From positions 11,222,001 through 11,286,000 of the forward strand of contig NC_039483.1 in the NCBI RefSeq assembly GCF_003590095.1: 64,000 nt of DNA. The letters run 5' to 3'. The notes below the pieces were generated by a model that was not told where the DNA came from, ran no database searches, and saw only the letters and a list, made by a program, of their open reading frames with translations. The first letter of the stretch is position 1; each line of letters begins with the position of its first letter. Below, in pieces: positions 32,289-43,966 of this stretch. The stretch is from Trichoplusia ni (taxonomy: Eukaryota; Arthropoda; Insecta; Lepidoptera; Noctuidae). The translations under genes were made by a program, and so were the position numbers.

Positions 32289-35200
32289 TTAGTGCAAAGC
32301 TTCCGGGTAAACTATATTGAAAGTTGACCCGTCCGGCACGTGAACATAAAGACTTTTAGAACTGCTAACACGGGAAAGAGCAACATACAACTGACCATGT
32401 GAGAAACAACTGACACTGAGATCTACTCCAGCAACACGAAAAGTCTGCCCTTGAGCCTTGTTAATTGTCATTGCATAACACACCGATACTGGGAATTGCG
32501 TCCTTTTAAATTGGAATGGAAAATTATTTGGTATTAAGGGTATTCTGGGAATAAAGACGGTTTCTCCTGCACCGCAACCTGTTAAAATTTGAGCCTCGAT
32601 TATATTTTGTTGCAACTGGGTTACTTTTAGTCGAGTTCCATTGCAAAGTTGTGGTGGTTTTAAATTTCGGAGCATAATAATCGGTATCCCAATTTTTAAA
32701 CAAATTTCATGAGAGGGAAGTCCGGGCATATTTAAAGAATTTAAAAATTCTATCGGGTAATTAGTGGCTTCTTGTTCATCGACCATTCTATTTATTGATC
32801 TACATATAAACTTTGCTTTCCCCCTGTATATTCGACAGTATTTTGTTATTGATCTCAGATGCCTGGTCATTGCGAGGAGTTAAAATAGATCTTTCGCATA
32901 GCCAAGAATTGTCCCTATTTAATATATTTGTTACGTCACCGTAAACCGACGATATAAGATGTGGTTGAGATTGCACCATACAACATAATTCAGGCGTCAG
33001 TATAAGTTTTCCTTGGTGTAGTTGTGGATAGGTACCTTCACCAATCTTTAATAATGTGTCAGAAAATTGACTATCATCCGGGTTATCTCCAGTTCTCACT
33101 CGCATATTTATAGTCAAATGCACCGATTGTATATCTCGCCATAAATAAGAGCTTTTCAGGCAAGCCCTAACCTCATCAGCTCGGGTTCCCCGTGGTATTA
33201 CCGGTAAGGTTTGTCGGAAATCACCACAAAATAAAACCGTGATACCGCCCATTGGTCGATCATTTTGTCTTATATCCCTTAAAGTTCTGTCTACCGCTTC
33301 TACTCCTTTTCGATGGGCCATCGTACATTCATCCCATATGATTAAACTACACTCGCGTAATACCTTAGCTTTGTCGCTATTTCTTGAAATACTACAGGTT
33401 GGATTTTCCGCGCGATCTAAATCAATTGGTATTTTAAACATACTGTGAGCAGTTTTACCTCCTGGTAGCAATGTTGCAGCTATCCCTGATGAAGCTACGG
33501 CAAGCGCAATTTTACGCTGATTTCGAACATAAGCCAATATTAATTTAGTCAAAATGGTTTTTCCAGTTCCTCCAGGTGCATCTAAAAACCATATTGTTCC
33601 CAAATTATTTTGAACACTATTGCACACGCGGTCATAAACTGAACGTTGTTCTGCAGTCATCATTGGGACACCGTTTTCTAATGTTGTCAGCAGTTCCGTT
33701 AAATTGTAACCAATCTCTGCGGAATATTCCCTATTAGTTCTATTACCTCTCCGACTGAGGTTGGTGTTGGCAAACCATATTCACAGAGTGATTTACCGCC
33801 TACTGCTGTTAAGTCATCCTGAAGAGCTAATAAGCACTGATTTATGGCAAGATCACGGAAATTATCATTAGTTGTGCCTTCATCATTGTTAGGTATATTT
33901 CTAAGAAAGTCTTCTGAAAATTTTTCTTTATATTTTTCCCATAATGTTACAGCATCTGACAAATTACAAAATGTGAGTAATGTTACAAATAAATGGCGTA
34001 ACCGTCGTGGATTATCACTAACACAGGATTCTGCTAAAGCGTCATCCCAATGCTGATCATTTTCAAGCAAATGACGCGCTTGGCAAGCTGCTTGATAAGT
34101 GGGATAAACAACATCGTCTACTTTTCTCAAATCTATAAATGAGGTTGGTCCTCGCACGGTATGTAATAATAATCGCAAATAGAAACACTCAGCGTTGTTA
34201 GGATGAACGGTGTACACTCTACCAAGAACATGTTCTTTAAAAATACCTGACTCGCCATCTACAGGCCTGCCACGGCGTCTTCGATTAAAGACACCCCGTT
34301 GCTTATCGTAGGTATAATACGATGGAACTTCCTCATACAAAAGAGATTTTGCAAAATCATCAGTTTGGCAAAGTCGAAAGAATGCTAATAAACTTGTTTG
34401 TCTAGGGTTCTCTAACCGTTCTGTGACATTTTCGGCGTTGAAATATATACGTTGGCCGCCTTCAAGATGAACATCTAGATGAGTCACAGGTGGATATCTT
34501 TCGTGAATGTTGAAACTTAAGATCCGCCACACAGCTTCTGAAGAACTTATATATCTGCCTGACTGAAATCTTGTAACTTCATCATGTTCATTTCTCAAAG
34601 CAAATGTAGCTTGGTCACTGCCCTTATTAATATACTTACAAATATATTTTATTGACTCTACACTATTACACATTTCAACATTTATGTGAGCTTGAAATGC
34701 TCTGGACAACACAGGAGAATACGGAACGACCCACCTATTATCTAAAGTAACTTGTTGTCCAGACACTCGCTTTTCAACAGTAAAAACCATCATTATCTCT
34801 TGAACGGCGACGATATAATGGGTATCCATCATGTCCTGTTACAGTGCCATCCACTAAGGCTTTTGGATATCTTTTAGTGCAACGACCGTCTTGCATGCAA
34901 GGAGAATTCCCGTTAAACGAACCACATGGACCATGTATCATATGAGTTTTAACAATGTCGTATAACACGGGATCTGCAATCGGACTTGGAATTTCAGCAC
35001 TGATTAAACTGTCTACATCATTAGGTCGAACCTTATCTTTTAACCAAAGCAGGATATGTGCGTGAGGTAAGCCGCGTTTTTGCCATTCAATACTATACAT
35101 ATAACACAATACTTCTCCAAAAATTTTATCTTTGGTAAGTAGATCTATCATTGATTTTAATTTTAAATGAAAAACTCTTGCTATGATATCATGGCGGTCA

Positions 35201-37515
35201 TGCGGTGCTTGACCCTCAAGAAGCTCCCGAGTAATTTCATCCCACTTAGGATTGGTAGTTACAGTAATAAATAAGTCGGGACGTCCATATTTTCTTACGT
35301 AACAAAAAGCATCTTGAGTACGTTCGTGCATGTATCGTGGACCACCAGTAAAAGAAGAGGGCAAAATAACTAAACGACCCATATTCACCGTATCGTTATC
35401 TTGCTGCATGGCGTCGCGAAGGTGCACGTATTCTTCAACGCGCAGCTGCCTTTGATTAGATCGTATATAAACTAATCTTTCGGTTTCAATTTTTGCGTAC
35501 ATGTCAACAATAAACTGATTGAAGAAGCCACGAAAACGTTGAAAGTATACAAACCTATTCCGTCTTACTTGCAAGTGGTAACAGTAAAATTGAAGGCATG
35601 AAATCTTTTTATTATAATTAGGTGCGCCTGTACGCGGATCAGTTTGGTATAAAGCAAAATTATAACCATCTTCCCCTCGACAGTATATCAAAGGATATTG
35701 CAAACTGTCGTAAGCCCTGTGGGTTTCATAAATACGTTGCAAACGATTATCTCTGGAACGGATAACGATATCACGCCTATCACATTCCTGGTCGACCAAT
35801 ACCACAGCAACTTCATTCGTGGATGGAGCATTATAACGCCCAGGGTGTTCCTGAGTTGGACGCCTATCGGCATTTATAACAATTTTATAATTGTTATCAT
35901 CATCTCGAGGAAGAGCTTCTAATGCCGATTTAAAACTGCACACATACGAATTAACCTGATGCAACATGTTCTGAAGTTGTGATATGAGTTCAGTATTTAA
36001 ATTCGGGAAATATTGATTTCTTATATTCGACTGTTCGTTGTAGTCGGATACAAAATATATTCGAAGAAACTTAGGTTGGTTTTCAGGCAAAAGGGACCCT
36101 ATCAAATGGTAAACCTGACCTTGTATCTTAAAAGTAGGCATGAAATGACCTTCTGAGATTTGTTGAGCGCCAAAGGATGTCATTTGAAATGCACTATTAT
36201 AAGTGCGAATATTATCTAAAAACTGTTTAGATTGTATATGTTCCCCTAAAAGTAGTGATTTCAAAGGTTCCGGTGGGTCTTCGAGTGAAGGCAAATTTAT
36301 TTTACCTGTAGAACAACAGAAACCAGCTGACTCCTTACTCCACTTTGAAGCATTACAAAAACGACATACCACGTTCATATCGCCTATTACAGAAGATGAT
36401 CCATAATCAATTGTGAGGTTATAAGCAAACCCACTTTTATATTTGTCGGACCAAGCCACCGAATTTCTAGATTGATCTTCTATGTGTACATCTAAGTTAT
36501 TAAGGCTATGTCGAAATCTGTCTGCAGTAAGACGGGCCTCTCGCTGTTCGTCCGTTTCAAGAGACCGAATATTTTCGATTCTTAATCTTTCATTAGACAA
36601 ACTTACTGATCGTTCTTGTCTCAAAGAATTATAATATTCGCGTACCGACTCTAGTCGTTGTTCATGCTCATGTGCGTCTTCGAGAGATCGAATAACATTA
36701 TGGTGCACCCTATCATTTGTCAAACGGTCTTCATATTGAGTTAAAGTTTCAGATTCTCGAGATAAAATATGACGTTCGCGGTCAGCTGTGAGACGCAATT
36801 CCCTCTCAGTGTAGGTTTCTGACTCGCGAGACAATATATGACGTTCGCGGTCAGCTGTGAGACGCAATTCCCTCTCAGTGTAGGTTTCTGACTCGCGAGA
36901 CAATATATGACGTTCGCGGTCAGCTGTGAGACGCAATTCCCTCTCAGTGTAGGTTTCTGACTCGCGAGACAATATATGACGTTCGCGGTCAGCTGTGAGA
37001 CGCAATTCCCTCTCAGTGTAGGTTTCTGACTCGCGAGACAATATATGACGTTCGCGGTCAGCTGTGAGACGCAATTCTCTGTCAGTGAAGGTTTCTGACT
37101 CGCGAGACAATATATGACGTTCGCGGTCAGCTGTGAGACGCAATTCCCTCTCAGTGTAGGTTTCTGACTCGCGAGACAATGTATGCCGTTCGCGGTCAGC
37201 AGTGAGACGCAATTCTCGTTGTGACGCAGTTTCAGCATCTCGGGATAACACATGTTGTTCTCGGTCAATGGTAAGCCTCAGCTCTCGTTGAGAAGAGCTT
37301 TGAGACGCCCGTGATGTAGCTCGTCTCGCTCTGTCAGCTGCTAATCGCATCTCTCTCTCTGGAGAGCTTTCATTGGCTCGAGAGGTTGAGGCACTAACTC
37401 TCATAGAGTTTAACCGATGTGCTCTTTCCTCTGCCGATTCTTGAGAACGCGCATTTCTCATCCTTTTAGCATCTCTCGAATTTCGAGATAAAGATGGTCG
37501 TTTTTTAGGTGGCAT
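32289..37515 (-). pseudogene. Helitron RepHel, copy 3
   Basis: The longest surviving RepHel frame in the window: ATG at 37513-37515, 913 codons through the repeats, Cys patch, Helitron-like N domain and HUH motif, ending at about 34774. An A5 run at 34782-34786 (A4 in copy 1) shifts the frame just before the conserved EKRVSGQQ stretch. Then the two-tyrosine motif (YICKYINKG) and, beyond frameshifts near 33735 and 32802, the Pif1-like helicase (APGGTGKT, IIWDEC, FCGDFRQTLPV, TINKAQGQT). The two helicase frameshifts are identical in copy 1; the A5 is private. Inactive as read. Confidence 0.9.
36736..37287 (-). repeat. 69-bp coding minisatellite, Helitron copy 3
   Basis: Eight 23-residue units as in copy 1, differing by a single Lys/Arg change in one unit. 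The identical unit count supports recent common descent of the two blocks. Confidence 0.9.
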
Positions 37516-37608
37516 TGTGTATTTTTAATCGACGGTAACTGAAGCTACCTTACACTTACAATTATATATAGTTATTATGTAATAATTACAAAAATAAACT
37601 ATTAATAT

Positions 37609-37811
37609 TATTGGTTGGATAATTTTATTAGTTAATATTAGTTAATAATAATTTTAAGTTGATTTACCACTCTATGTTATCTGTGCTATCTGTAACATTA
37701 CTCTATGACATTATTGTATCTGTGTCATTTTTCATTATTATTGATTAAAGAGCCAACGTTTTTGTGCACCAGAAAATCTCTTTTTCTTTGAAGAATCCTA
37801 TAATCCTAAAA
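37609..37811 (+). repeat. Copia 5' LTR
   Basis: 203 bp, starting TATTGGTTGG and ending ATCCTAAAA; identical to 41319-41521 by eye. The primer-binding site follows without spacer. Confidence 0.9.
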
Positions 37812-37825
37812 GGTTATGGGCCCAG
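37812..37825 (+). promoter_or_regulatory. Copia primer-binding site (internal tRNA-iMet type)
   Basis: GGTTATGGGCCCAG is complementary to the anticodon-loop region of eukaryotic initiator tRNA-Met. Drosophila copia is known to prime from such a half-tRNA and not from the tRNA 3' end; this element uses the same mode. Confidence 0.8.
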
Positions 37826-37939
37826 GAAATCTCTAGAAATTGAAGATCAAAATAGAAAACAAAAACATTTCGAAGTTATACGTCGTAATACCTCATCACA
37901 AATATTGGTTGGTAAAACTATAGAAATCCAATCTTCAAG

Positions 37940-38566
37940 ATGGACACGCGGTCAATGAATGTTGAAAAATTCGACGGAAGTAATTTCCGGCAGTGGAAAT
38001 TCCAAATCAAATGTGCTCTAAAAGCTAAAGGTATTGACATCAGTCAGCCGAAGTCAGAAGTCGACAGTTCCACATGGTTGAAAAACGATGGCATGGCAAT
38101 GTTCATAATTACATCCAACATGGACTTGAAGCAAATAACCTTAATAGAAAACTGTGAAACTGCCAATGAAATAATGTTGAAACTCGAAGCAATCTACGAA
38201 CAAAAAAGTGAATTGAATAAAATGATAATACAAGAAAGATTCTATCAATACAAAATGTCACCTAATGACACAGTGGCTCAACATATTTCGAAAATAGAAA
38301 ACTTAGCCAAGCAATTGAAAGAAACTGGTGAAATTGTGAGTGATACAGCCATCATGACAAAAATACTTGGTACTCTCCCACCCAAGTATCGGACACTTCG
38401 TCAAGCGTGGTTGTCGTTAGATCCCTCAAAGCAAAACATTATTAATCTAACTGCTCGTTTACTAGATGAGGAAGCAAACTTAACTTGTGAGGAAGAGCAA
38501 GAAACAGCCTTGTTAGTGACTAACTCTAAAAGTAAAGGGCAATGTAAACAAAATAAAAAAAAATGA
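37940..38566 (+). CDS. Copia gag
   Basis: ATG at 37940 (MDTRSMNVEKFDGSNFRQWKFQIKCALKAK). The FDG.NF..W start and the KMIIQERFYQYKM and LPPKYRTLRQAW segments are the standard Copia gag (UBN2-like) fold, which forms the virus-like particle. The frame ends at a TGA just after a nine-A run at 38555-38563. In the +1 frame the coding continues with the zinc knuckle CYNCGKRGHFANEC (about 38602-38643). The run is either a programmed slip site or an indel; Copia normally has one continuous ORF. Confidence 0.85.
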   Translation: MDTRSMNVEKFDGSNFRQWKFQIKCALKAKGIDISQPKSEVDSSTWLKNDGMAMFIITSNMDLKQITLIENCETANEIMLKLEAIYEQKSELNKMIIQERFYQYKMSPNDTVAQHISKIENLAKQLKETGEIVSDTAIMTKILGTLPPKYRTLRQAWLSLDPSKQNIINLTARLLDEEANLTCEEEQETALLVTNSKSKGQCKQNKKK

Positions 38567-41304
38567 TGATGGTTCAAAACAAAACCTCAAACATCGCTTC
38601 GAGTGCTACAATTGTGGAAAAAGAGGACATTTTGCTAACGAATGTCGTGCTCCAAAGAGAAACCCGAGGAGACTCAACAACAATATGCTTGCATTCAACA
38701 TTGAAGATAAGAATATATATACCGATGACAATATCTGGATTTTGGATAGTGGTGCCTCAGCGCACATCACCTACAGAAGAGACATATTTATGGAATTAGA
38801 AGAATGCAATCACAAGTCGCTGACCCTGGGAAATGAACAATTGGTTGAGGTATGTGGAATTGGAAAAATAATGATAGAAAGATATGTCAATGAACAATGG
38901 CATTCAAGCATATTAAGTGATGTTCTATATGTTCCAACTTTACGAAGAAATCTATTTTCAGAAGGTGTCATAATGCGTAAGGGTTATTCTCTTGTCAAGA
39001 AAGGGAATACTGCTTTAATTTACTTGAATGAAGAATTAGTTATGAGTGCACAAATAAAGACAAATAATTTATATGAATTAAACATTAAGACTGTAGTTTC
39101 TGAAAAATGCAACCTAGTGCAAGAGAATATTGACATCAAGAAATGGCATGAAAGGCTAGGGCATATAAATTTTAAGGAAATTAAAAACATGAGCATCAAC
39201 AATGTGGTTGAAGGTTTGAAGATTAAAGGTACCACTGAAGAAAAATACACCTGTGAAGCATGTGCTTATGGGAAGCAGCATCGGCTATCTTTTACAAAAT
39301 CCTCAAGAGGTGAAATACAGCCAGGGGATCTAGTGTATAGTGATGTATGTGGCCCGATGAGTCATGCATCAGTGCAAGGTATGCGATATTTTCTTTTGTT
39401 CAAAGATGCTAAGACGAGTTACAGGCATGTCTATTTTATGAGAAATAAAAGTGATGTACTAGAATATTTCAAAATATACAACGCTATGATTAAGAATAAA
39501 TACATGCACAGTGTGAAGATTATACATACCGATAATGGACGCGAATATAAAAATACTGCTTTTGAAGAATATCTAAAAAAGGAAGGCATAACGCATGAGT
39601 GTACAGCACCTTATACGCCAGAACAAAATGGTCGTGCAGAGAGGGAGTTGCGTACCATAGTTGAGAGTGCTCGTTCAATGCTATATGCTAGAGATGTGCC
39701 ATTATATTTGTGGGCTGAAGCTATTAGTACAGCAGTTTACTTACTTAACAGGACCTCATCAAGTCAAACTTCTGATAACACTCCTTTAGAGTTATGGACT
39801 GGTGTAAAGCCACAGTTAAGTCATGTGCGGGTGTTTGGTAGTGTAGGATATGTGCATATTCCTGATCAGCTAAGAAAGAAATTAGATAAGAAAAGTGAAA
39901 TGATGATATTGGTGGGATATGACAACAACAATTATAGAATGTACAATACCAAAAATAAACAGATAAAAATATCAAGAAATGTGATTTTTGATGAGGACAA
40001 AGCCCCAGAGATGAGGAAAAATATTTCTAAAATTTTCATAGATGAAGAAGGCACAGACCTTGAAAACAATGATAATGAGGAAAGTAGACAAGAACGTGAA
40101 AGAACTCACAGTGATACTATATCTACAGAAGATTCAGCTGACAGTCTGCACAGTTGTCATGATGATAATGATCCTACTTTCAAACTATCTCAGGAGGTAG
40201 AAGAGCCAGAAAAAAGATATATTAATCTAAGACCTCGACATAACAGAAACTATGAAGCAAACTTTGTGGAATTCACAGCACCATCCACATACGATGAAGC
40301 GATGAAGGGTCCTCAAAAGGATCAGTGGTCCAAAGCTGTGAATGAAGAACTTGAAGCACATGAAGACAATAAGACCTGGACACCGGTTAAAAGAACTAAT
40401 CAAAGAACTATTACAACAAAATGGGTTTTCGCATTAAAGAGAGATGAAAATGGAAGGGTCACAAGATACAAAGCTCGCTTATGTGCTCGAGGATTTAAGC
40501 AGGTAAAAGGGGTGGATTATGAAGAGATTTTTTCTCCGACTGTGCGATATGATTCCATAAGAACCATTCTTTCTATTGCAGCAAAATACAACTATGAGAT
40601 CCAACAATTTGATGTCAAAACAGCTTTCCTAAATGGTGATCTGGATGAGGACATATACCTGGAGGTGCCTGAAGGAGTGTCAGTGAGTAAAGATTGTATA
40701 TTAAAATTGAATAAAGCCTTATACGGCTTGAAACAAGCCTCCAGATGTTGGAATAAGAAATTTACAAATTTTCTTAAAGAATATGGTTTTGTACAATCAC
40801 AAGCAGATAATTGTATTTATATAGGAGATTTTAAAGGTGTTAGGATTTACCTGTTAATTTTTGTAGATGACTGTCTTGTGATATATATTTTTATTAAATG
40901 GAGGACCAATCACATGGTCCAGTCAGAAACAGAAGACTGTTGCTCTCTCTACAACTGAAGCAGAGTTTGTAGCTGCAAGCGAGTCTGCTAAGGAAATTAC
41001 ATGGTTGAGACAATTGTTATTAGACTTAGGTGAACAGTATGATTCTGTTTTGTTATATGTGGACAACCAAAGTGCAATAAGATTGATTAATAATCCTATC
41101 TTTCATAAGAGAACTAAGCATATAGATATTAAATATAACTTCATAAGAGAAAAGGTTGAGGAGGGCATAATAAAAATTGAATATATTTCCAGTTCCAATC
41201 AGTTAGCAGATATTTTGACTAAGTCTTTGCCAGCTCAAACATTTATATTTCTCAGAGATCATTTGTTGTCTAAATTTGAAGAAGATACAGAGTGTGGAAA
41301 ATAA
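38567..41304 (+). pseudogene. Copia pol with RT to RNase H deletion
   Basis: Zinc knuckle, then protease (WILDSGASAH), integrase HHCC (WHERLGHINF ... CEACAYGK) and DDE core (DVCGPM, HTDNGREYKN, PEQNGRAERE, 35 residues between second Asp and Glu). RT follows: KARLCARGFKQ, FDVKTAFLNGDL, LNKALYGLKQASR and the FVDD box in LLIFVDDCLV. Immediately after that box (about 40880) the sequence jumps to the end of the RNase H linker (GGPITWSSQKQ) and RNase H (VALSTTEAEFVAASE, VDNQSAIRL, HIDIKYNFIRE). The RT thumb and connection are therefore missing, with a frame change. The product could not reverse-transcribe. Confidence 0.9.
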
Positions 41305-41318
41305 AATTATAGAGGGGG

Positions 41319-41521
41319 TATTGGTTGGATAATTTTATTAGTTAATATTAGTTAATAATAATTTTAAGTTGATTTACCACTCTATGTTATCTGTGCTATC
41401 TGTAACATTACTCTATGACATTATTGTATCTGTGTCATTTTTCATTATTATTGATTAAAGAGCCAACGTTTTTGTGCACCAGAAAATCTCTTTTTCTTTG
41501 AAGAATCCTATAATCCTAAAA
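41319..41521 (+). repeat. Copia 3' LTR
   Basis: Identical by eye to the 5' LTR. It is preceded by the polypurine tract AGAGGGGG at 41311-41318, where plus-strand DNA synthesis starts. Confidence 0.9.
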
Positions 41522-41526
41522 AATAT

Positions 41527-41865
41527 AATAAAACACTACCAATTACGAAAATAAACTATTAATACAATTAAACACTACCAAAATAACTAATATAATAATA
41601 ACGAAAATAAACTATTAATATAATTAAACACTACCAATTACGAAAATAAACTATTAATTTAATGAAACACTACCAATTACGAAAATAAACTATTAATTTA
41701 ATTAAACACTACCAAATTACGAAAATAAACTATTAATACAATTAAACACTACCAAAATAAATAATATAAAAATCACGAAAATAAACTATTAATATAATTA
41801 AACACTACCAATTACGAAAATAAACTATTAATACAATTAAACACTACCAAAATAACTAATAGGTG
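41527..41865. repeat. AT-rich tandem repeat upstream of RepHel, copy 3
   Basis: Longer version of the array in copy 1, same core AATTACGAAAATAAACTATT. The Copia element is inserted at its RepHel-proximal end, since the first partial unit lies at 37575-37608. Confidence 0.8.
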
Positions 41866-42073
41866 TACCTACTACTAATACTATTAATCTAATACCTATT
41901 ATATAAACTAACAACAAAACAATTCTAAAAATAAACTATTCAAAGACTAAAAGTCGTGCTGATAAGCACGGTTTGCAAATAACAATTATTGATCGTCAAT
42001 AAGGTCGAACAGTCTGAACGTCTATTCGCATCAACAGCCAAATATTGTATGACGCTCGAGCGCGGACCCCCCG

Positions 42074-42083
42074 CCTTTTTATA
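42074..42083 (-). promoter_or_regulatory. TATA box of Helitron RepHel (copy 3)
   Basis: On the minus strand TATAAAAAGG is followed after about 30 nt by GTCATAC, a plausible initiator, in a GC-rich patch (42055-42120) that stands out from the AT-rich leader. It lies upstream of the RepHel ATG (now separated by the Copia). Copy 1 lacks it. Call rests on sequence pattern only. Confidence 0.55.
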
Positions 42084-42650
42084 CCTCCCGCCACGACGCG
42101 CGTCGAGCGCGGCAACCGATACACAAAAATAATCCTTATAGCATGACTCTGTATTCACGCGCGATTTCTTATTATTTCATGTATAACTTTGGTGTTTCTA
42201 CACCGATTTACATGATTCTTTTTTTATTGAATAGGTAATAATGTTAACTTTTTTAATTGGGGATGAGTGATAGTGTTGTAAACGTTAGAGTAGACAAATA
42301 CAATCAGAAATCTCCGAATTGCTAAGCTATCGGGAGTTTCACGTGTTATTGTGAGTCAACCATAAAAGTTAGACATATGCTGTCGAGGAATATTTTTTAT
42401 ATAATTTTAGGGAGAATATTTCCGTCATACATGATTTCTATGTAGCTTTAACCTATAAGCCTGCACACGTGACGGAAGCTTAAAAAATGGAGTAACTTAC
42501 CCCGTTTTCCCAATATTTCCCTTCACTGCTCTGCTCCTATTGGTCGTAGCGTAATGAAAAGTATACTATAACCTGCTCAAGAGTATGAAGAATAATTGTG
42601 CCAAATTTCGTTAAAATCCGTCGAGTAGTTTTTGTTTCTATAACGAATAT

Positions 42651-42651
<1 letters not shown>

Positions 42652-42697
<46 letters not shown>
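42652..42697. repeat. (CAGA)n microsatellite in Helitron 5' leader, copy 3
   Basis: Shorter allele of the run seen at 10231-10287, same flanks. Confidence 0.9.
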
Positions 42698-42699
<2 letters not shown>

Positions 42700-43269
42700 A
42701 ATTTTACTGATTGCATTTTTGGCATCAGTAGCGATCCCTAACCACCCCTTGATAGTTATTTTTTAAATATATTTTATGTACAGAATTGACCTCTCTACAG
42801 ATTTATTATAAGTATAGAATAGATTGCCAATATCAAAGCAAGACACATATTACAAAATAAAATACCCCATCTCATCTCTGTCAATCAAACAGATATTTAT
42901 ACAGTTTTTACCAATATATAGAGTGATTAATGTGGAAGGTGAAAATATATAATACATCCATATTATAGCATAGAAATACAGAGAGTTCCAAAGATTTGTA
43001 AAATCCATGTGGAGTCAGAGTAAATCACTAGTTATCTAAATATGGCAAGTAAATACTTGTCCTAACTGATTCTTAATTGAAAATATTCCTCATTAATAAT
43101 AATTAATATTAAATCAGCATTAAATATTACTTTATAGTAACTATATTGACTCACCTGTTACATTTTGAATTAGAACTTCAATTAAGTTTAAATTATTTAA
43201 TGTGATTGACTACACTATTAAAACTGTAACAATTATTCACATATAGATATTTAAAAACGTACTACTTAC

Positions 43270-43475
43270 ATGTCATCATGTAAGTACTGCCACAGTGATA
43301 TAACTGAGGCGAGAGGGCTTCCCTCCAGAATTTCGTGTCTTTTGGCATGTGTAACAGATTTAGCACAGCCATAACAAACATTGATGTGACCGAGTTGTCT
43401 TTCCTTGGAATTCGTTGCAAGACATCTTGATATCTTGTCATAACACGCACCACAGACATGGCTATGAGATGATAG
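43270..43475 (-). pseudogene. Transposase-like gene, middle exon, copy 2
   Basis: 206-nt exon with the same acceptor, donor and zinc pattern as 10872-11077, with some substitutions. Same one-base phase mismatch with the last exon. Confidence 0.45.
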
Positions 43476-43582
43476 CTGTGAAGGTAAAAGAAATATCTTT
43501 ATTAGTCTTGAGATTATAGATAGGTATTTAAATAATATGAATGCTGTAGGTATAAAAAAGATTTAATGATGCTACAACATAC

Positions 43583-43696
43583 CTCGAATGTTAACCACTC
43601 CGATAAAAGAACAGTCACATCGGGAGGTAATGATGATAAAACATGTCTCCTGATACGTTCTCCGATTGTGATCCGGTTGTAAAAGGTCCATTTTCC
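43583..43696 (-). pseudogene. Transposase-like gene, upstream exon, copy 2
   Basis: Counterpart of 11185-11298 ending at the GTATGT donor. No start codon visible. Confidence 0.35.
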
Positions 43697-43966
43697 TTAA
43701 GTATACACAGTACGACTAGTTAGTGGAGCACTCCCGTGGGGCTACGACATATTATAAACGAAAAAACAAACCGGCGCAATGACTGTTTATTGTTTACAAA
43801 TTATGTGAGAATGTGATTTGACATTGACATTAGACGCTCGATATTCATCACTTCAATGTTGTCAGCACAAAAGTGACTATCTTCCTTTGTACGCGAACTT
43901 AGTTTTATTTAATTAATAATATTTATGGTTTCATTTATTTAAATAAATCAGAAAGCTTAAAAAAAA

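Larger units (their letters stand above)
37609..41521 (+). mobile_element. Ty1/Copia retrotransposon with identical LTRs, internally deleted
   Basis: 3.9 kb element bounded by two 203-bp LTRs that I read as identical, and by AATAT on both sides (37604-37608 and 41522-41526), a 5-bp target duplication. It lies in the AT-rich tandem repeat upstream of RepHel copy 3. Gag and pol are in Copia order (protease, integrase, RT, RNase H). The LTR termini by this reading are TATTGG...CTAAAA, not TG...CA. Confidence 0.9.
31967..42823 (-). mobile_element. Autonomous-type Helitron, copy 3, with nested Copia
   Basis: Ends as in copy 1: CTAG 3' end at 31967-31970 (minus strand) and a TC 5' end at 42823, next to T and A host bases respectively. 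Same intron position as copy 1. The 5' leader is more complete than in copy 1 and includes a TATA promoter. Internal length without the Copia is about 6.9 kb. Confidence 0.85.
31200..43966. repeat. Composite block, copy 2 (direct repeat of 2855-11575)
   Basis: Same content and order as 2855-11575 with a Copia insertion and no SINE. It runs into the assembly gap, so its right limit is unknown. The transposase-like last exon reads through SPAAFY directly into the LINE tail, showing that the block begins mid-coding at the same base as the other copy. Confidence 0.9.
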
